A stretch of DNA of 64,000 nt from JACPUW01 sp049115495 (lineage in GTDB: Bacteria > Bacteroidota > Bacteroidia > CAILMK01 > JACPUW01): positions 124,001 through 188,000 of the forward strand of contig JAGDZV010000003.1 in the NCBI GenBank assembly GCA_049115495.1, read 5' to 3'. Positions 55,875 to 64,000 of this stretch are shown here, one piece after another. The notes beneath the pieces are model-generated. The model had not been told where the DNA came from. It was given only the letters and a program-made list of their open reading frames with translations, and ran no database searches. Numbering within the stretch: position 1 is the stretch's first letter; each line of letters opens with the position of its first letter. The translations under genes and the position numbers were made by a program.

Positions 55875-56489
55875 TTAAACAAGACTTTCTATTCTATTTA
55901 AAATTACTTTGTGATTCCCAAATCCTTGAGCCACAATATTTAATTTGTCAAGTTTGTAAATTGCTAATGTGGGATAATTACTTACTCCAAAAGACTTAGT
56001 TTTATTGAATTCATTAAGGGTTCTCTCTTTAATTTCATTTGAATTAAATGCTTCCAAAAAGTTGTGCAAGTCAACTCCAAAATCCTTAGCCTGTAGTGCA
56101 AAAGTGCTTGGTTCATTTGGAGAATAATTGTGATAATAAAATCCCTTTTGAATTGTTTTTAAATATTCAAAAACCGAATCTGGATTTAAACTTTTCATGG
56201 TAACAATTGCTCTACACGCGGGTTCAGTATCATATTTTAAATTACAAAGGTCAAGAATATTATAGTTGAAAATAGCTCCGCTTCTTTCTTCAACCTGTTG
56301 CCATTGCGTAGAAAGAAAAGATTTCATTTCTTTAATGGTTTCTGAACCATGAGGCCTTAAACCGCCAACTACAATTTCGAAATCAATGTTTTTAGCAAGG
56401 TTAGCTAATACCAAATTGAGCTCGTTAACAAAACCGTAGCATGTAGAACACATTGGATCAGTAAAATATAGCAGCTTAATATTACTCAT
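55875..56489 (-). CDS. DsbA-family thioredoxin-fold protein
   Basis: 204 residues without a signal peptide, so cytoplasmic. The redox motif CSTC (C14, C17) follows a first strand KLLYFTDPM, and a cis-Pro loop SNYPTL comes later. The alpha-helical insert and overall size fit the DsbA / FrnE-like branch (2-hydroxychromene isomerase-like fold) rather than thioredoxin itself. It overlaps the preceding lipoprotein gene by 8 bp (ATGAGTAA), which indicates translational coupling. The substrate is unknown; thiol oxidation or reduction in the cytoplasm is the likely chemistry. Confidence 0.82.
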   Translation of the reverse strand: MSNIKLLYFTDPMCSTCYGFVNELNLVLANLAKNIDFEIVVGGLRPHGSETIKEMKSFLSTQWQQVEERSGAIFNYNILDLCNLKYDTEPACRAIVTMKSLNPDSVFEYLKTIQKGFYYHNYSPNEPSTFALQAKDFGVDLHNFLEAFNSNEIKERTLNEFNKTKSFGVSNYPTLAIYKLDKLNIVAQGFGNHKVILNRIESLV

Positions 56490-57021
56490 AAACAGTTACG
56501 GTTTCACCATCTTTATTAATACCCATTATTTCACTTTCTTTTAACCAGATACTTAAAAATGTAAAATCAGTTTTTAGCGTACCATTATTTGAAATAATAG
56601 CCCACAAGTAATTTTCTTCTTTGTTTGAGTCGTAAAAAAGGTGTTTGACACCAAACAATGAGTCGTTTAAATATCTTACATCTTCAAATAAACAAGGTAC
56701 TACAAATTCACTATCAGAGTTAATTACACCAAACTTATAGTATTCGCCATTTCGAATAGAAATACTTCCTGATTTATCTCCTGTTAAAGATACTTTTATT
56801 CTACCCACTTTAAGTTGTTCATTTTCTAAAGTGTCGATTACTTCAAAAAACCTTTGCTTCATAGTATTATACACTTTTTGGCCTATTTTACCTCTTGAAA
56901 TAAAGGTGTCGTTTACTCCAAAAGAATATCCTTTAGTCCACTTATTACTTTCTCTATTGCAAGCCGTAATTATTAAAAGAGATGGTATAATCATCTTAAA
57001 AACAAAGGACTCCCTTCTCAT
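56482..57021 (-). CDS. Putative lipoprotein coupled to the DsbA-like gene
   Basis: 179 residues from ATG 57021. A longer start at 57078 is rejected because it would lie inside the ATP-synthase terminator. The signal (FVFKMIIPSLLIITAC) carries a lipobox cysteine near residue 21; an ATG at 56994 is also possible. The mature part is beta-rich with no recognised domain (segments GSISIRNGEYYKFGVINSDSEFVVP and YLWAIISNNGTLK suggest WG-type repeats, DGxYGVIN-like). Its stop overlaps the start of the DsbA-like gene. Confidence 0.65.
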   Translation of the reverse strand: MRRESFVFKMIIPSLLIITACNRESNKWTKGYSFGVNDTFISRGKIGQKVYNTMKQRFFEVIDTLENEQLKVGRIKVSLTGDKSGSISIRNGEYYKFGVINSDSEFVVPCLFEDVRYLNDSLFGVKHLFYDSNKEENYLWAIISNNGTLKTDFTFLSIWLKESEIMGINKDGETVTVYE

Positions 57022-57043
57022 ATTGCCAAAGCTAAGAAAACAA

Positions 57044-57073
57044 AAAAGCGATTCAGTATAAACTGAATCGCTT
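57044..57073 (-). terminator. Terminator of the ATP synthase operon
   Basis: AAAAGCGATTCAGT and ACTGAATCGCTTTT form a 13-14-bp stem with loop ATAA. Read on the minus strand it ends in T residues, 26 bp after the atpG stop. Confidence 0.9.
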
Positions 57074-57098
57074 TTCAAAATTTGTTATCTTATTGGGA

Positions 57099-57986
57099 TT
57101 ATCCGTTGGCCAAAGCTTCGGCACCACCAACAATCTCTAGAATCTCTGTAGTAATTGCAGCTTGACGTGCTTTGTTGTACTCAATTGAAAGTGAGCGTAA
57201 CATTTCCTGAGCGTTTTCAGTAGCACTATCCATTGCGGTCATTCTAGAACCATGCTCAGAAGCATTTGAGTCTAGTAACGCTTTGAAGAAAGAAATTTTC
57301 AAAGAACGAGGTACTAATTCATCAAGAATTTCGGTTTTGCCTGGCTCAAAAATGTAGTTTGCACTTGCACTTGTTTCGTCACCTTCTTCAACAGTGCCTA
57401 CAATTGGTAACCATTGCTCAAAAGTTTGAAAATAGGTAGCCGCATTTTTAAACCTGTTGTAGGCAATATGAATTTTACTGTATTCGCCGCTCTCAAACTT
57501 TTGCATAAGTTCATTTGAAATGGTTTCTGCTTCATTCCAATCAAAACTTGTGAAAAATCCATCATGCTTGGCTACAATATTGGCACCATATCGTTCAATT
57601 AATTCTCTACCCTTTTTACCAACGCAGTAAACATCAATGTTTCCTGCTTGGTAATCATCAGCAAGAGAGTTTTCTAAACGACTTCTTAATTCTTTGTATA
57701 GACCTGCATTAAAAGAACCGCATAAACCTCTATCGGCAGTAATTAAAACAAAAAGAGTTTTACCATTGCCTTGGCTAGTGTAGTACTTCTCTGCATTGCT
57801 TCCTTCTAAGTTGCCAGAAACATTACCCAACATTTCGTTCATTTTTTCAGCATATGGTCTCATTTGCTGAATTTTTTGTTGGGCCTTTCTAAGCTTGGCA
57901 GCAGCAACCATTTTCATGGCTTTAGTAATCTGCTGCGTACTTTTTACAGAAGCTATTCTATTTCTTACTTCCTTTAAATTGGCCAT
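57099..57986 (-). CDS. atpG: ATP synthase gamma subunit
   Basis: 295 residues, the rotating central stalk of F1. It begins MANLKEVRNRIASVKSTQQITKAMKMVAAAKLRKAQ, the long N-terminal helix, and has ITADRGLCGSFNAGL and the C-terminal helix (ENAQEMLRSLSIEYNKARQAAITTEILEIVGGAEAL). It is last of the cluster, 3 bp after atpA. atpD and atpC do not follow. Confidence 0.97.
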   Translation of the reverse strand: MANLKEVRNRIASVKSTQQITKAMKMVAAAKLRKAQQKIQQMRPYAEKMNEMLGNVSGNLEGSNAEKYYTSQGNGKTLFVLITADRGLCGSFNAGLYKELRSRLENSLADDYQAGNIDVYCVGKKGRELIERYGANIVAKHDGFFTSFDWNEAETISNELMQKFESGEYSKIHIAYNRFKNAATYFQTFEQWLPIVGTVEEGDETSASANYIFEPGKTEILDELVPRSLKISFFKALLDSNASEHGSRMTAMDSATENAQEMLRSLSIEYNKARQAAITTEILEIVGGAEALANG

Positions 57987-57989
57987 TTT

Positions 57990-59570
57990 TTAGCTTTTGT
58001 ATTTCGCTGATAAATCAGCACATGCTTGTTCTAATGTAGCAAGCTTATCTTTATCAAGCTTTCCAGCTTTAAATGAATCAAGCACATCGGCGTTATTCAT
58101 TTCTAAGAAGTTAATCAATTCGGCTTCGAATTCTTTAACTCTACTTACAGGTACATTTTTAAGAAGTCCTTTAGTACCGGCATAAATTATAGCAACTTGT
58201 TTTTCAACCGAAACAGGGCTAAATGCATTTTGTTTAAGTACTTCAACGTTTCTTGCACCTTTATCAAGTACTGCTTTTGTGGCAGGATCAAGGTCAGATC
58301 CAAACTTTGCAAATGCTTCAAGTTCTCGATATTGTGCTTGGTCAAGCTTAAGTGTACCTGCCACTTTTTTCATTGACTTAATTTGCGCAGAACCACCAAC
58401 TCTTGAAACCGAAATACCTACGTTAATTGCAGGACGTACACCTGAGTTAAATAAGTCTGATTCCAAGAAAATCTGACCATCGGTAATCGAGATTACGTTG
58501 GTTGGAATATAAGCCGAAACATCACCCGCTTGAGTTTCAATAATAGGAAGAGCAGTTAGTGAACCACCACCTTTAACTTTATCTTTTAGGCTATCAGGTA
58601 AATCGTTCATGTTTTTAACGATATCATCATCGTTAATAACTTTTGCTGCACGCTCAAGTAATCTTGAGTGAAGGTAAAATACATCACCTGGGTATGCTTC
58701 ACGTCCTGGAGGACGACGAAGAAGTAGTGAAACTTCACGATAGGCAACCGCCTGTTTAGAAAGATCATCATAAACAATTAGTGCAGGACGACCAGTGTCT
58801 CTAAAATATTCACCGATGGCTACACCAGAGAAAGGTGCATAAAACTGCTGTGGTGCAGGGTCAGAAGCAGATGCGGCTACAATTGTAGTGTACGCCATAG
58901 CTCCATGTGCTTTTAATGTTTGCACAGTAGCAGCAATAGTAGATGCTTTTTGACCTGTAGCTACGTAAACGCAATAAACAGGTTCGCCCCTATCATAAAA
59001 CTCTTTCTGATTAATAATAGTATCAAGTGCAATTGTTGACTTACCCGTTTGACGGTCGCCAATAATTAGCTCTCTTTGGCCTCTACCAATTGGAATCATG
59101 GCATCAATTGCCTTAATACCTGTTTGTAGAGGTTCTTTTACAGGTTCACGGAAAAGAACACCTGGTGCTTTACGCTCAAGTGGCATTTCATATAGCTCAC
59201 CAGTAATTGGTCCATCTCCATCAATTGGTTCACCCAAAGCATTAACCACACGGCCAACCATGCCTTCACCTACTTTAATTGAAGCAATCTCTTTGGTTCT
59301 GCGTACGGTATCACCTTCTTTAATATCTTCAGAAGTTCCCATTAATACAGCACCAACATTGTCTTCTTCAAGGTTAAGTACAATACCTTTAATGCCGTTT
59401 TCGAACTCAATAAGCTCACCAGCTCTTACACCATTTAATCCGTAAATACGGGCAATACCATCACCCACTTGCAAAACGGTTCCAACTTCTTGTAATTCAG
59501 CTTCTGATTTGAAGTCAGACAACTCCTGACGGATAATTGCAGAAACTTCGTCTGGTCTAACGTTTGCCAT
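57990..59570 (-). CDS. atpA: ATP synthase alpha subunit
   Basis: 526 residues, the regulatory nucleotide-binding subunit of F1. The P loop is GDRQTGKST (about residue 170), and the family signature PAINVGISVSRVGGSAQ lies in the second half. The length is somewhat above the usual 502-513. It lies 24 bp after atpH and 3 bp before atpG. Confidence 0.98.
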   Translation of the reverse strand: MANVRPDEVSAIIRQELSDFKSEAELQEVGTVLQVGDGIARIYGLNGVRAGELIEFENGIKGIVLNLEEDNVGAVLMGTSEDIKEGDTVRRTKEIASIKVGEGMVGRVVNALGEPIDGDGPITGELYEMPLERKAPGVLFREPVKEPLQTGIKAIDAMIPIGRGQRELIIGDRQTGKSTIALDTIINQKEFYDRGEPVYCVYVATGQKASTIAATVQTLKAHGAMAYTTIVAASASDPAPQQFYAPFSGVAIGEYFRDTGRPALIVYDDLSKQAVAYREVSLLLRRPPGREAYPGDVFYLHSRLLERAAKVINDDDIVKNMNDLPDSLKDKVKGGGSLTALPIIETQAGDVSAYIPTNVISITDGQIFLESDLFNSGVRPAINVGISVSRVGGSAQIKSMKKVAGTLKLDQAQYRELEAFAKFGSDLDPATKAVLDKGARNVEVLKQNAFSPVSVEKQVAIIYAGTKGLLKNVPVSRVKEFEAELINFLEMNNADVLDSFKAGKLDKDKLATLEQACADLSAKYKS

Positions 59571-59594
59571 GATTTTGTTTTAAATTAAAATATT

Positions 59595-60131
59595 TTAGTC
59601 TAAAAGTTCTTTTCTTAATTCTCTAAGTTTTGATGCTACGCTAGCATCTAATAAGCGGTCTTTATATCTAATCATAAATCCACCTAAAATATTTTCATCA
59701 ACTACAGTAGAGAGGTTAATGGTTTCTCCGGTAGCGTCTGAAAGTAGTTTGTTTACTTGTGCTTTTGTGCTTGCACCTGCTTCAACTGCTGTAAAAAGAA
59801 TGGCATCAGAAATGTGCTTGTATTCTTTATACTTTTCGTTGAACATTTTCATTACTTCAAATACCAAGTTAGCTCTGTTTTTGCGTATAACTACTTCAAT
59901 AAACTTGAAGGTAACTTCTGATATTTTGCTTTTAAAAAGATCAGATAAAACAGCTAATTTCTTTTGAGGTAATACAATTGGGTTTTTGAGCATTACCACT
60001 AGTTCCCTACTAGCGTCGCAAGTATCAACTATTAATTCAACATCTCTTTCTACCTCTTCAAGCATGTTGCGCTCAATGCTTAGGTCTAAAAGAGCTTTCG
60101 CGTATCTTGAGGTAATTCTATATTGAGACAT
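59595..60131 (-). CDS. atpH: ATP synthase delta subunit
   Basis: 178 residues, the OSCP-like peripheral-stalk subunit joining F1 to the b subunits. It starts MSQYRITSRYAKALLDLS, and the C terminus has the signature NLSTVVDENILGGFMIRYKDRLLDASVASKLRELRKEL. It is 3 bp after atpF. Confidence 0.95.
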   Translation of the reverse strand: MSQYRITSRYAKALLDLSIERNMLEEVERDVELIVDTCDASRELVVMLKNPIVLPQKKLAVLSDLFKSKISEVTFKFIEVVIRKNRANLVFEVMKMFNEKYKEYKHISDAILFTAVEAGASTKAQVNKLLSDATGETINLSTVVDENILGGFMIRYKDRLLDASVASKLRELRKELLD

Positions 60132-60134
60132 CTA

Positions 60135-60641
60135 CTAGTTAAATTTTGCTTCTTTTAAATACTCATCAACAATTACTTGTTGCTTATCCTTATCAGATAG
60201 TTGACCTTTAAGAATAACCGTGGCGGCTTCAATTGCCATATTAGCAACTTCAGATTTTAATTCTTTCATTGCTTGCTCTTGCTCTCTCTTTATATTCTCT
60301 TGTGCTTTTGCCATTATAGAAGCAGCTTCTTGTTTGGCAGCATTTTGAGCTTCAGCAACAACTTTGTCTTTAGTTTCTTTCGCTTCTTTAAGAATTTGAT
60401 CTCTCTCAGCTTTAGCTGCCTTTACAAGCTTTTCGTGCTCGCTTTGCAAAGATGACATTTCTTCTCTTGCTTTTTCAGCTGATTTTAGAGCTTCATCAAT
60501 ACTTGCTTCTCTAGCCTTAACAGCACCTAAAATTGGTTTCCATGCAAGAGATCTTAATAAAACAAGTAGAATAACAAATACTACTGATGTCCAAAAAATT
60601 AGTCCTGGATCTGGAGTTACTAGGCTTGATGCGTATATCAT
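60135..60641 (-). CDS. atpF: ATP synthase b subunit
   Basis: 168 residues, the peripheral-stalk subunit of F0: one N-terminal membrane helix (about 12-30, FWTSVVFVILLVLLRSLAW) followed by a long charged amphipathic coiled coil rich in A, K and E. The bacterial type is indicated by PDPGLIFWT before the helix. A hairpin separates it from atpE upstream. Confidence 0.95.
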   Translation of the reverse strand: MIYASSLVTPDPGLIFWTSVVFVILLVLLRSLAWKPILGAVKAREASIDEALKSAEKAREEMSSLQSEHEKLVKAAKAERDQILKEAKETKDKVVAEAQNAAKQEAASIMAKAQENIKREQEQAMKELKSEVANMAIEAATVILKGQLSDKDKQQVIVDEYLKEAKFN

Positions 60642-60666
60642 TTCTAATTTCTTTTTGTTTTGTTTT

Positions 60667-60703
60667 AAAAAAGCCTGTAGCCAATCGCTACAGGCTTTAG
60701 TTT
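60667..60703 (-). terminator. Internal hairpin between atpE and atpF
   Basis: AAGCCTGTAGC (60671-60681), 5-nt loop, GCTACAGGCTT (60687-60697): a perfect 11-bp stem that, read on the minus strand, is followed by TTTTTT. It has the form of an intrinsic terminator within the operon, in the 70-bp gap after atpE. Partial read-through would favour extra atpE message; it could also be an RNA-stabilising 3' end. Confidence 0.8.
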
Positions 60704-60711
60704 TTTTGTTC

Positions 60712-60915
60712 TTAGATTAAAGAAGCAACTACACCAAATAGTGCAACACCTTCAATCAAAGCGGCTGCAATAATCATTGCAGTTTGAATTTTTGAAGCAG
60801 CTTCTGGCTGACGAGCAATAGCTTCCATTGCTGAACCACCAATTCTACCGATACCCATTCCGGCACCAATTACTGCTAAACCTGCACCTACTGCAGCTGG
60901 AATCATTGTTTCCAT
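60712..60915 (-). CDS. atpE: ATP synthase c subunit
   Basis: 67 residues, two membrane helices forming the rotor ring. The ion-binding carboxylate is E55 in ALIEGVALF; the polar loop is ARQPEA. The residue after E55 is glycine and no extra serine/threonine or glutamine ligand of the sodium type is evident, so proton coupling is expected. It is shorter than the usual 70-90. It lies 29 bp after atpB and before a terminator-like hairpin. Confidence 0.96.
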   Translation of the reverse strand: METMIPAAVGAGLAVIGAGMGIGRIGGSAMEAIARQPEAASKIQTAMIIAAALIEGVALFGVVASLI

Positions 60916-60944
60916 TTTATACTAACTTTTATTGATTAGACAAA

Positions 60945-62051
60945 TTAATGATGCTCTTCAACTGCTTGTCCAATAAACAAGGCTGACAACATCGTGAAAA
61001 TATATGCTTGAAGTGCTGCAACCAACAATTCAAGAACACTTATAAATAAAGTGAATGGCACAGAAACACCTGCCATTCCAACATTTTTAAAGATAAAGAT
61101 TAACGATATCAAACTTAGCACTACAATGTGACCCGCTGTGATGTTTGCAAACAAACGTATCATTAAGGCGAAAGGCTTTGCGATAACTCCCATTAATTCA
61201 ACAGGAATCATAATTGGTAATAACCAAACAGGCACACCTGGAGTAGCAAAGATGTGTCTCCAGTAGTTACCATTTGAGCTAAGAAGGATTACAATTAATG
61301 TGATGGCAGCCATGGTTAATGTAAAACCAATGTTACCTGACAGGTTCGCTGAAAAAGGGAAGAAAGGAATAAGACCTATTAAATTGTTAACCCATATAAA
61401 GAAAAAGATAGTCAGCAAATAAGGCATGTACTTGGCATACTTAGGGCCGATATTCGGTTTTGCAATATCGTCTCTCACAAAAAGAATCAATGGCTCCATC
61501 CAAGCAGCAATTCCTTTTGGAGCACCTTTATTCTTTCTATAATGTGCCGCAACTGGCATAAATATTAAAATCAAAAAGAAAACTGATAAGAACATAGAGA
61601 AAACATTCTTCGTAATACTAAAATCCATAGGTCTAGTATTAACAGCATGATCTTCTTCTATTGTTAAAGCACCTTCAGCATTTGCATTATAAATTTTTTC
61701 ATGAAATAGAATGTAGTTGCCTTTATCAGTTTTGTATTGATAAGCATGCTCATTTTCATGACCATGTATGTGGATTGGGTTGTGATAAAGATGGCTTGAA
61801 CTGAAAATATCAAGGCCATTTTCCGTCCAAAGAATAACTGGTAAATAAACCGCTAAGTCACCTACAATATGGAATTCATGTGCGTCAGAAATATGATGCA
61901 TAATAACATCAGTAGCATTGAATTCTTCTTCTGCGTGGTTTTCGTGGTTTTCCGCTTCGTGCTCTTGCTCAGCAAATAGAGCCAAAGGACTTGTAAATGA
62001 TACAATTAGCAGTAGAACTTTAATTACTCTCACCGGGTTGATTATTACCAT
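60945..62051 (-). CDS. atpB: ATP synthase a subunit with N-terminal extension
   Basis: 368 residues, longer than typical (about 240-270) because of an N-terminal signal helix (about 5-25) and a His/Glu-rich periplasmic segment (EHEAENHENHAEEE ... HISDAHEFHIVGDL), as is usual in Bacteroidota. The core has about five or six membrane helices; the essential arginine is in ALMIRLFANITAGHIV. It conducts protons next to the c ring. It lies 29 bp before atpE. Confidence 0.95.
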   Translation of the reverse strand: MVIINPVRVIKVLLLIVSFTSPLALFAEQEHEAENHENHAEEEFNATDVIMHHISDAHEFHIVGDLAVYLPVILWTENGLDIFSSSHLYHNPIHIHGHENEHAYQYKTDKGNYILFHEKIYNANAEGALTIEEDHAVNTRPMDFSITKNVFSMFLSVFFLILIFMPVAAHYRKNKGAPKGIAAWMEPLILFVRDDIAKPNIGPKYAKYMPYLLTIFFFIWVNNLIGLIPFFPFSANLSGNIGFTLTMAAITLIVILLSSNGNYWRHIFATPGVPVWLLPIMIPVELMGVIAKPFALMIRLFANITAGHIVVLSLISLIFIFKNVGMAGVSVPFTLFISVLELLVAALQAYIFTMLSALFIGQAVEEHH

Positions 62052-62123
62052 TTCTTAAAAATCGGTGCAAATGTATGAGTATTCTAATTCTTAGCGTCTA
62101 ATGAAAAGAGTTTTATTAACAAC

Positions 62124-62516
62124 CTAGTTGTCTTCTCCATTTGTTTTGATATTAAGTTGCTTCAAAAGCCTCAATACTGACAGTCCTGTTGCAAAATAAT
62201 ATGGAAACATAAAATGAACAATAGTAGATAATTTGTGCCACTGATAGGTTCTAATCAAAATGACTAAAACTGTTGCAAGCAAAACAAGTTTTACAAAACT
62301 AAAAATCATGAATGCTTGGCCAATTTGCACTTTTGACTTTTTACTTAGCCAAGTGCTTGCTGTATTTAAACCATACCCCATGGCAAGAGAAATACTATAA
62401 AAACCAAGAAGTATTGGTGCTTCAATTCTTAAAGGGGCATTGAGAATAAAGTTAATACCAAAATGAGCTATACCGAGTGCAAAAACTAGTATTGATGCAG
62501 TTTTTGTGTTCATCAT
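62124..62516 (-). CDS. Hypothetical membrane protein in atpI position
   Basis: 130 residues with four predicted membrane helices (about 5-25, 33-50, 70-92, 100-118). It occupies the place of atpI, between atpZ (overlap of 4 bp, ATGA) and atpB (72-bp gap), and resembles AtpI in size and topology only. A role in F0 c-ring assembly or magnesium uptake is a guess from position. Confidence 0.7.
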   Translation of the reverse strand: MMNTKTASILVFALGIAHFGINFILNAPLRIEAPILLGFYSISLAMGYGLNTASTWLSKKSKVQIGQAFMIFSFVKLVLLATVLVILIRTYQWHKLSTIVHFMFPYYFATGLSVLRLLKQLNIKTNGEDN

Positions 62517-62746
62517 TTGGGTTTTAGGAAATCTTTAAGTGTAAGGTAGGTTGCAGAAAAAACGCCAAATAGTGATAAGGATATTGTAAACCAATTGGTG
62601 TGCATCTCATATTTAGAATCTAAAAATGAGCCCAACCACGCACAAAATCCAATAATAACAGCCATTTGTATGGCAAGCGAAGAATATTTTGCAAAGCTAT
62701 TAACTTGCTTTTGCGGCGACTTTTTCTTTTGATTGGCCATTGGCAT
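62513..62746 (-). CDS. atpZ: AtpZ/AtpI-type ATP synthase accessory protein
   Basis: 77 residues, two membrane helices (about 28-47 and 52-70) after a basic N terminus (NQKKKSPQKQ). The pattern YSSLAIQMAVIIGFCAWLGSFLDSKYEMHTNWFT matches the AtpZ family (ATPase_gene1). The start overlaps the end of bactofilin by 47 bp (41 bp if the second ATG at 62740 is used), an unusually long overlap in another frame. Confidence 0.85.
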   Translation of the reverse strand: MPMANQKKKSPQKQVNSFAKYSSLAIQMAVIIGFCAWLGSFLDSKYEMHTNWFTISLSLFGVFSATYLTLKDFLKPK

Positions 62747-63137
62747 TAGGTATTACCTTTTTAGAGATTTGGCCTTCTACAATTTTTAGGGTCTTACCAT
62801 TTATAGTTGCTCCTGGGTCTGTTTTAAGCTGACCATAATTTAGTTCTCCTTCAAAATTGGCGGTAGCTTTTAAGTACATAAGCCCTTTTCCGTGCACAAT
62901 ACCATTAATGGTTCCTTCAATTTCTGAATCGTTGCAGGTAATGGTGCCTTTTACATGTCCCTTCTCTCCTATCACAAGTTTTCCTTCGGCAGTAATATCA
63001 CCTTCAAAATGTCCATCAATTCGTAGTCCACCTGAAGAAACAAGTGTTCCTTTTATAGTAGTTCCTTGCGCAATATGATTTCTGGCATTTAAAGCATCAG
63101 AGTTTTGCTTTTTGCCATTATTTCCGAACATGCTCAT
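62700..63137 (-). CDS. Bactofilin
   Basis: 145 residues of the bactofilin family: a short N-terminal tail, then a beta-solenoid (about 24-115) with periodic G and I/V residues (IAQGTTIKGTLVSSGGLRIDGHFEGDITAEGKLVIGEKGHV) and a disordered basic tail. Bactofilins polymerise into filaments without nucleotide and help cell shape, often with M23 peptidases. The M23 gene ends 21 bp upstream, the classic pairing. Its stop overlaps atpZ. Confidence 0.93.
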   Translation of the reverse strand: MSMFGNNGKKQNSDALNARNHIAQGTTIKGTLVSSGGLRIDGHFEGDITAEGKLVIGEKGHVKGTITCNDSEIEGTINGIVHGKGLMYLKATANFEGELNYGQLKTDPGATINGKTLKIVEGQISKKVIPNANGQSKEKVAAKAS

Positions 63138-63158
63138 TTTTCTGCTAGTTAGTTGATA

Positions 63159-64000
63159 TTAAAATACAATAAAATCTTCTGGGTCAACAGGGCTTCCATT
63201 AAGCCACAATTCAAAATGCAAATGTGGTCCAGTAGTAATTTCACCACTGTTGCCAATAATCGCAATCGTTTCGCCAGCTCTTACAAAAGTACCAACTTGC
63301 TTTAATAAAACAGAATTGTGCTTATATACAGACAAATAATTGTTTAAATGTTGTACAACTACTACATTGCCTGTGGTTGATGAAAACTCAGAAAAAATAA
63401 CTGTTCCATCAAGCACGGCCTTTACTGGCGCATCTTTTTCGGCAATTAGATCAACAGCAAAATGCTTAATTTCAGGATTAAAACCTTCGTTTATAATTCC
63501 ATTTACAGGTGGATAAAAGTGAATGTTTTCAAGATTCTTTTTAGCCTTGGGATTGCTTAGGCTATATGCATCTCCATCCATTTCTTTTCTAATGTTACTG
63601 TCTTCAGGCGAAACATAAAAGAGCCCATTTTCATCAACTTCTTTGGCTGGTGGGGTTATGTCTTTACTTTCATCTTCAGCATACTTATCATCTTGCCCTT
63701 TCATTATTAGTAGCTGACTTTCAATATACTGACTTTTTATTCGCAGATCAGTTTCAAGTGAATCCATTGATAAAAATAGCTGCTTTGTTCTTGCATCTAA
63801 AACAGGCGAGCTTTCAGGCTTACTAAGATAATTGTTAACTGGTGTATACAATAGTATAGTTAGACTCAATCCGAATGACAACATAAATATTACACTTAAT
63901 ACCATGAGCAATTGAATCCAATTGGCATTAAAGCTTGATATTTCTTCAAAATTTTCAGGGTTAATTATGTTTACCCTGTACCTATCTTTTAGAGTCGCAA
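63159..64000 (-). CDS. M23-family peptidase, 5' end beyond window
   Basis: The frame remains open to the right edge: upstream of a TTG at 63911 the coding continues with residues KDRYRVNIINPENFEEISSF, the cytoplasmic start typical of this family, so the true start lies outside. A membrane helix (LMVLSVIFMLSFGLSLTILLY) is followed by a coiled region and a C-terminal LytM domain with zinc ligands in HFAVDL and GPHLHFELW. It should cut peptidoglycan cross-links in the periplasm. It is the upstream partner of bactofilin. Confidence 0.92.
   Translation of the reverse strand, partial: ATLKDRYRVNIINPENFEEISSFNANWIQLLMVLSVIFMLSFGLSLTILLYTPVNNYLSKPESSPVLDARTKQLFLSMDSLETDLRIKSQYIESQLLIMKGQDDKYAEDESKDITPPAKEVDENGLFYVSPEDSNIRKEMDGDAYSLSNPKAKKNLENIHFYPPVNGIINEGFNPEIKHFAVDLIAEKDAPVKAVLDGTVIFSEFSSTTGNVVVVQHLNNYLSVYKHNSVLLKQVGTFVRAGETIAIIGNSGEITTGPHLHFELWLNGSPVDPEDFIVF

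Noticed and set aside
57022..57078. Longer start for the lipoprotein at 56482
   Set aside because: It lies in the ATP-synthase terminator and puts 19 extra residues before the signal peptide.
59098..59445. Plus-strand open frame opposite atpA
   Set aside because: Shadow of a highly conserved gene; no promoter and no family.
1..64000. Insertion sequences, prophage or CRISPR-Cas
   Set aside because: No transposase, integrase, phage structural or Cas gene is recognisable; the S74 domain sits in a surface operon without other phage genes.

Overview
The window comes from an AT-rich bacterium of the phylum Bacteroidota, probably a gliding or surface-living Cytophagales-like organism; the genus cannot be fixed from this sequence alone. 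Supporting evidence: at least six large secreted proteins with type IX secretion (T9SS) C-terminal sorting domains, promoters resembling the Bacteroidota TAnnTTTG element, few Shine-Dalgarno sites, and an ATP synthase operon (bactofilin, atpZ, atpB-E-F-H-A-G) lacking atpD and atpC.

Layout. 1-1934: an operon with an outer-membrane protein fragment, a haem-binding-domain protein and a response regulator. 2004-30679: a surface-protein island. It holds a TPR sensor histidine kinase, an endosialidase-chaperone (S74) protein, five T9SS proteins sharing nearly the same C-terminal module but with different outer domains, two unusual LuxR-type regulators, a small membrane peptide, two tandem C1q-like proteins, and a second TPR kinase with its NarL-type response regulator. 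30764-43913: a Cys/Met-metabolism PLP enzyme, a 1852-residue T9SS multidomain protein (CUB, PKD-like, GEVED and DUF5011-like repeats), a Tat-exported class V aminotransferase-like protein with a polytopic membrane protein, a YrdC/Sua5 protein, sucC and a TIGR01777-type epimerase. 43964-57021: housekeeping and small genes, including an XRE regulator with a perfect operator palindrome, tRNA-Thr(UGU), gyrA, an M3 peptidase, a cold-shock-domain protein, typA and a lipoprotein/thioredoxin-fold pair. 57099-64000: the ATP synthase operon on the minus strand, led by bactofilin and an M23 peptidase cut by the window edge.

How it may work together. The island looks like a regulated surface-adhesin locus. 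Two kinds of promoter element recur at fixed geometry. Four GTTTAC-like hexamers spaced 11, 12 and 11 bp precede the S74 gene and the first FG-GAP gene, each array starting 72 bp before a TAGGTTTG -7 element. A 20-bp ACTAGTCAAATT-containing element lies 45 bp before the TTTG of the promoters of two other surface operons. The regulators in the island are candidates for reading these sites; that link is inference. The shared 3' modules and the tandem C1q copies point to growth by duplication and domain shuffling. No CRISPR array, transposase or prophage was seen.
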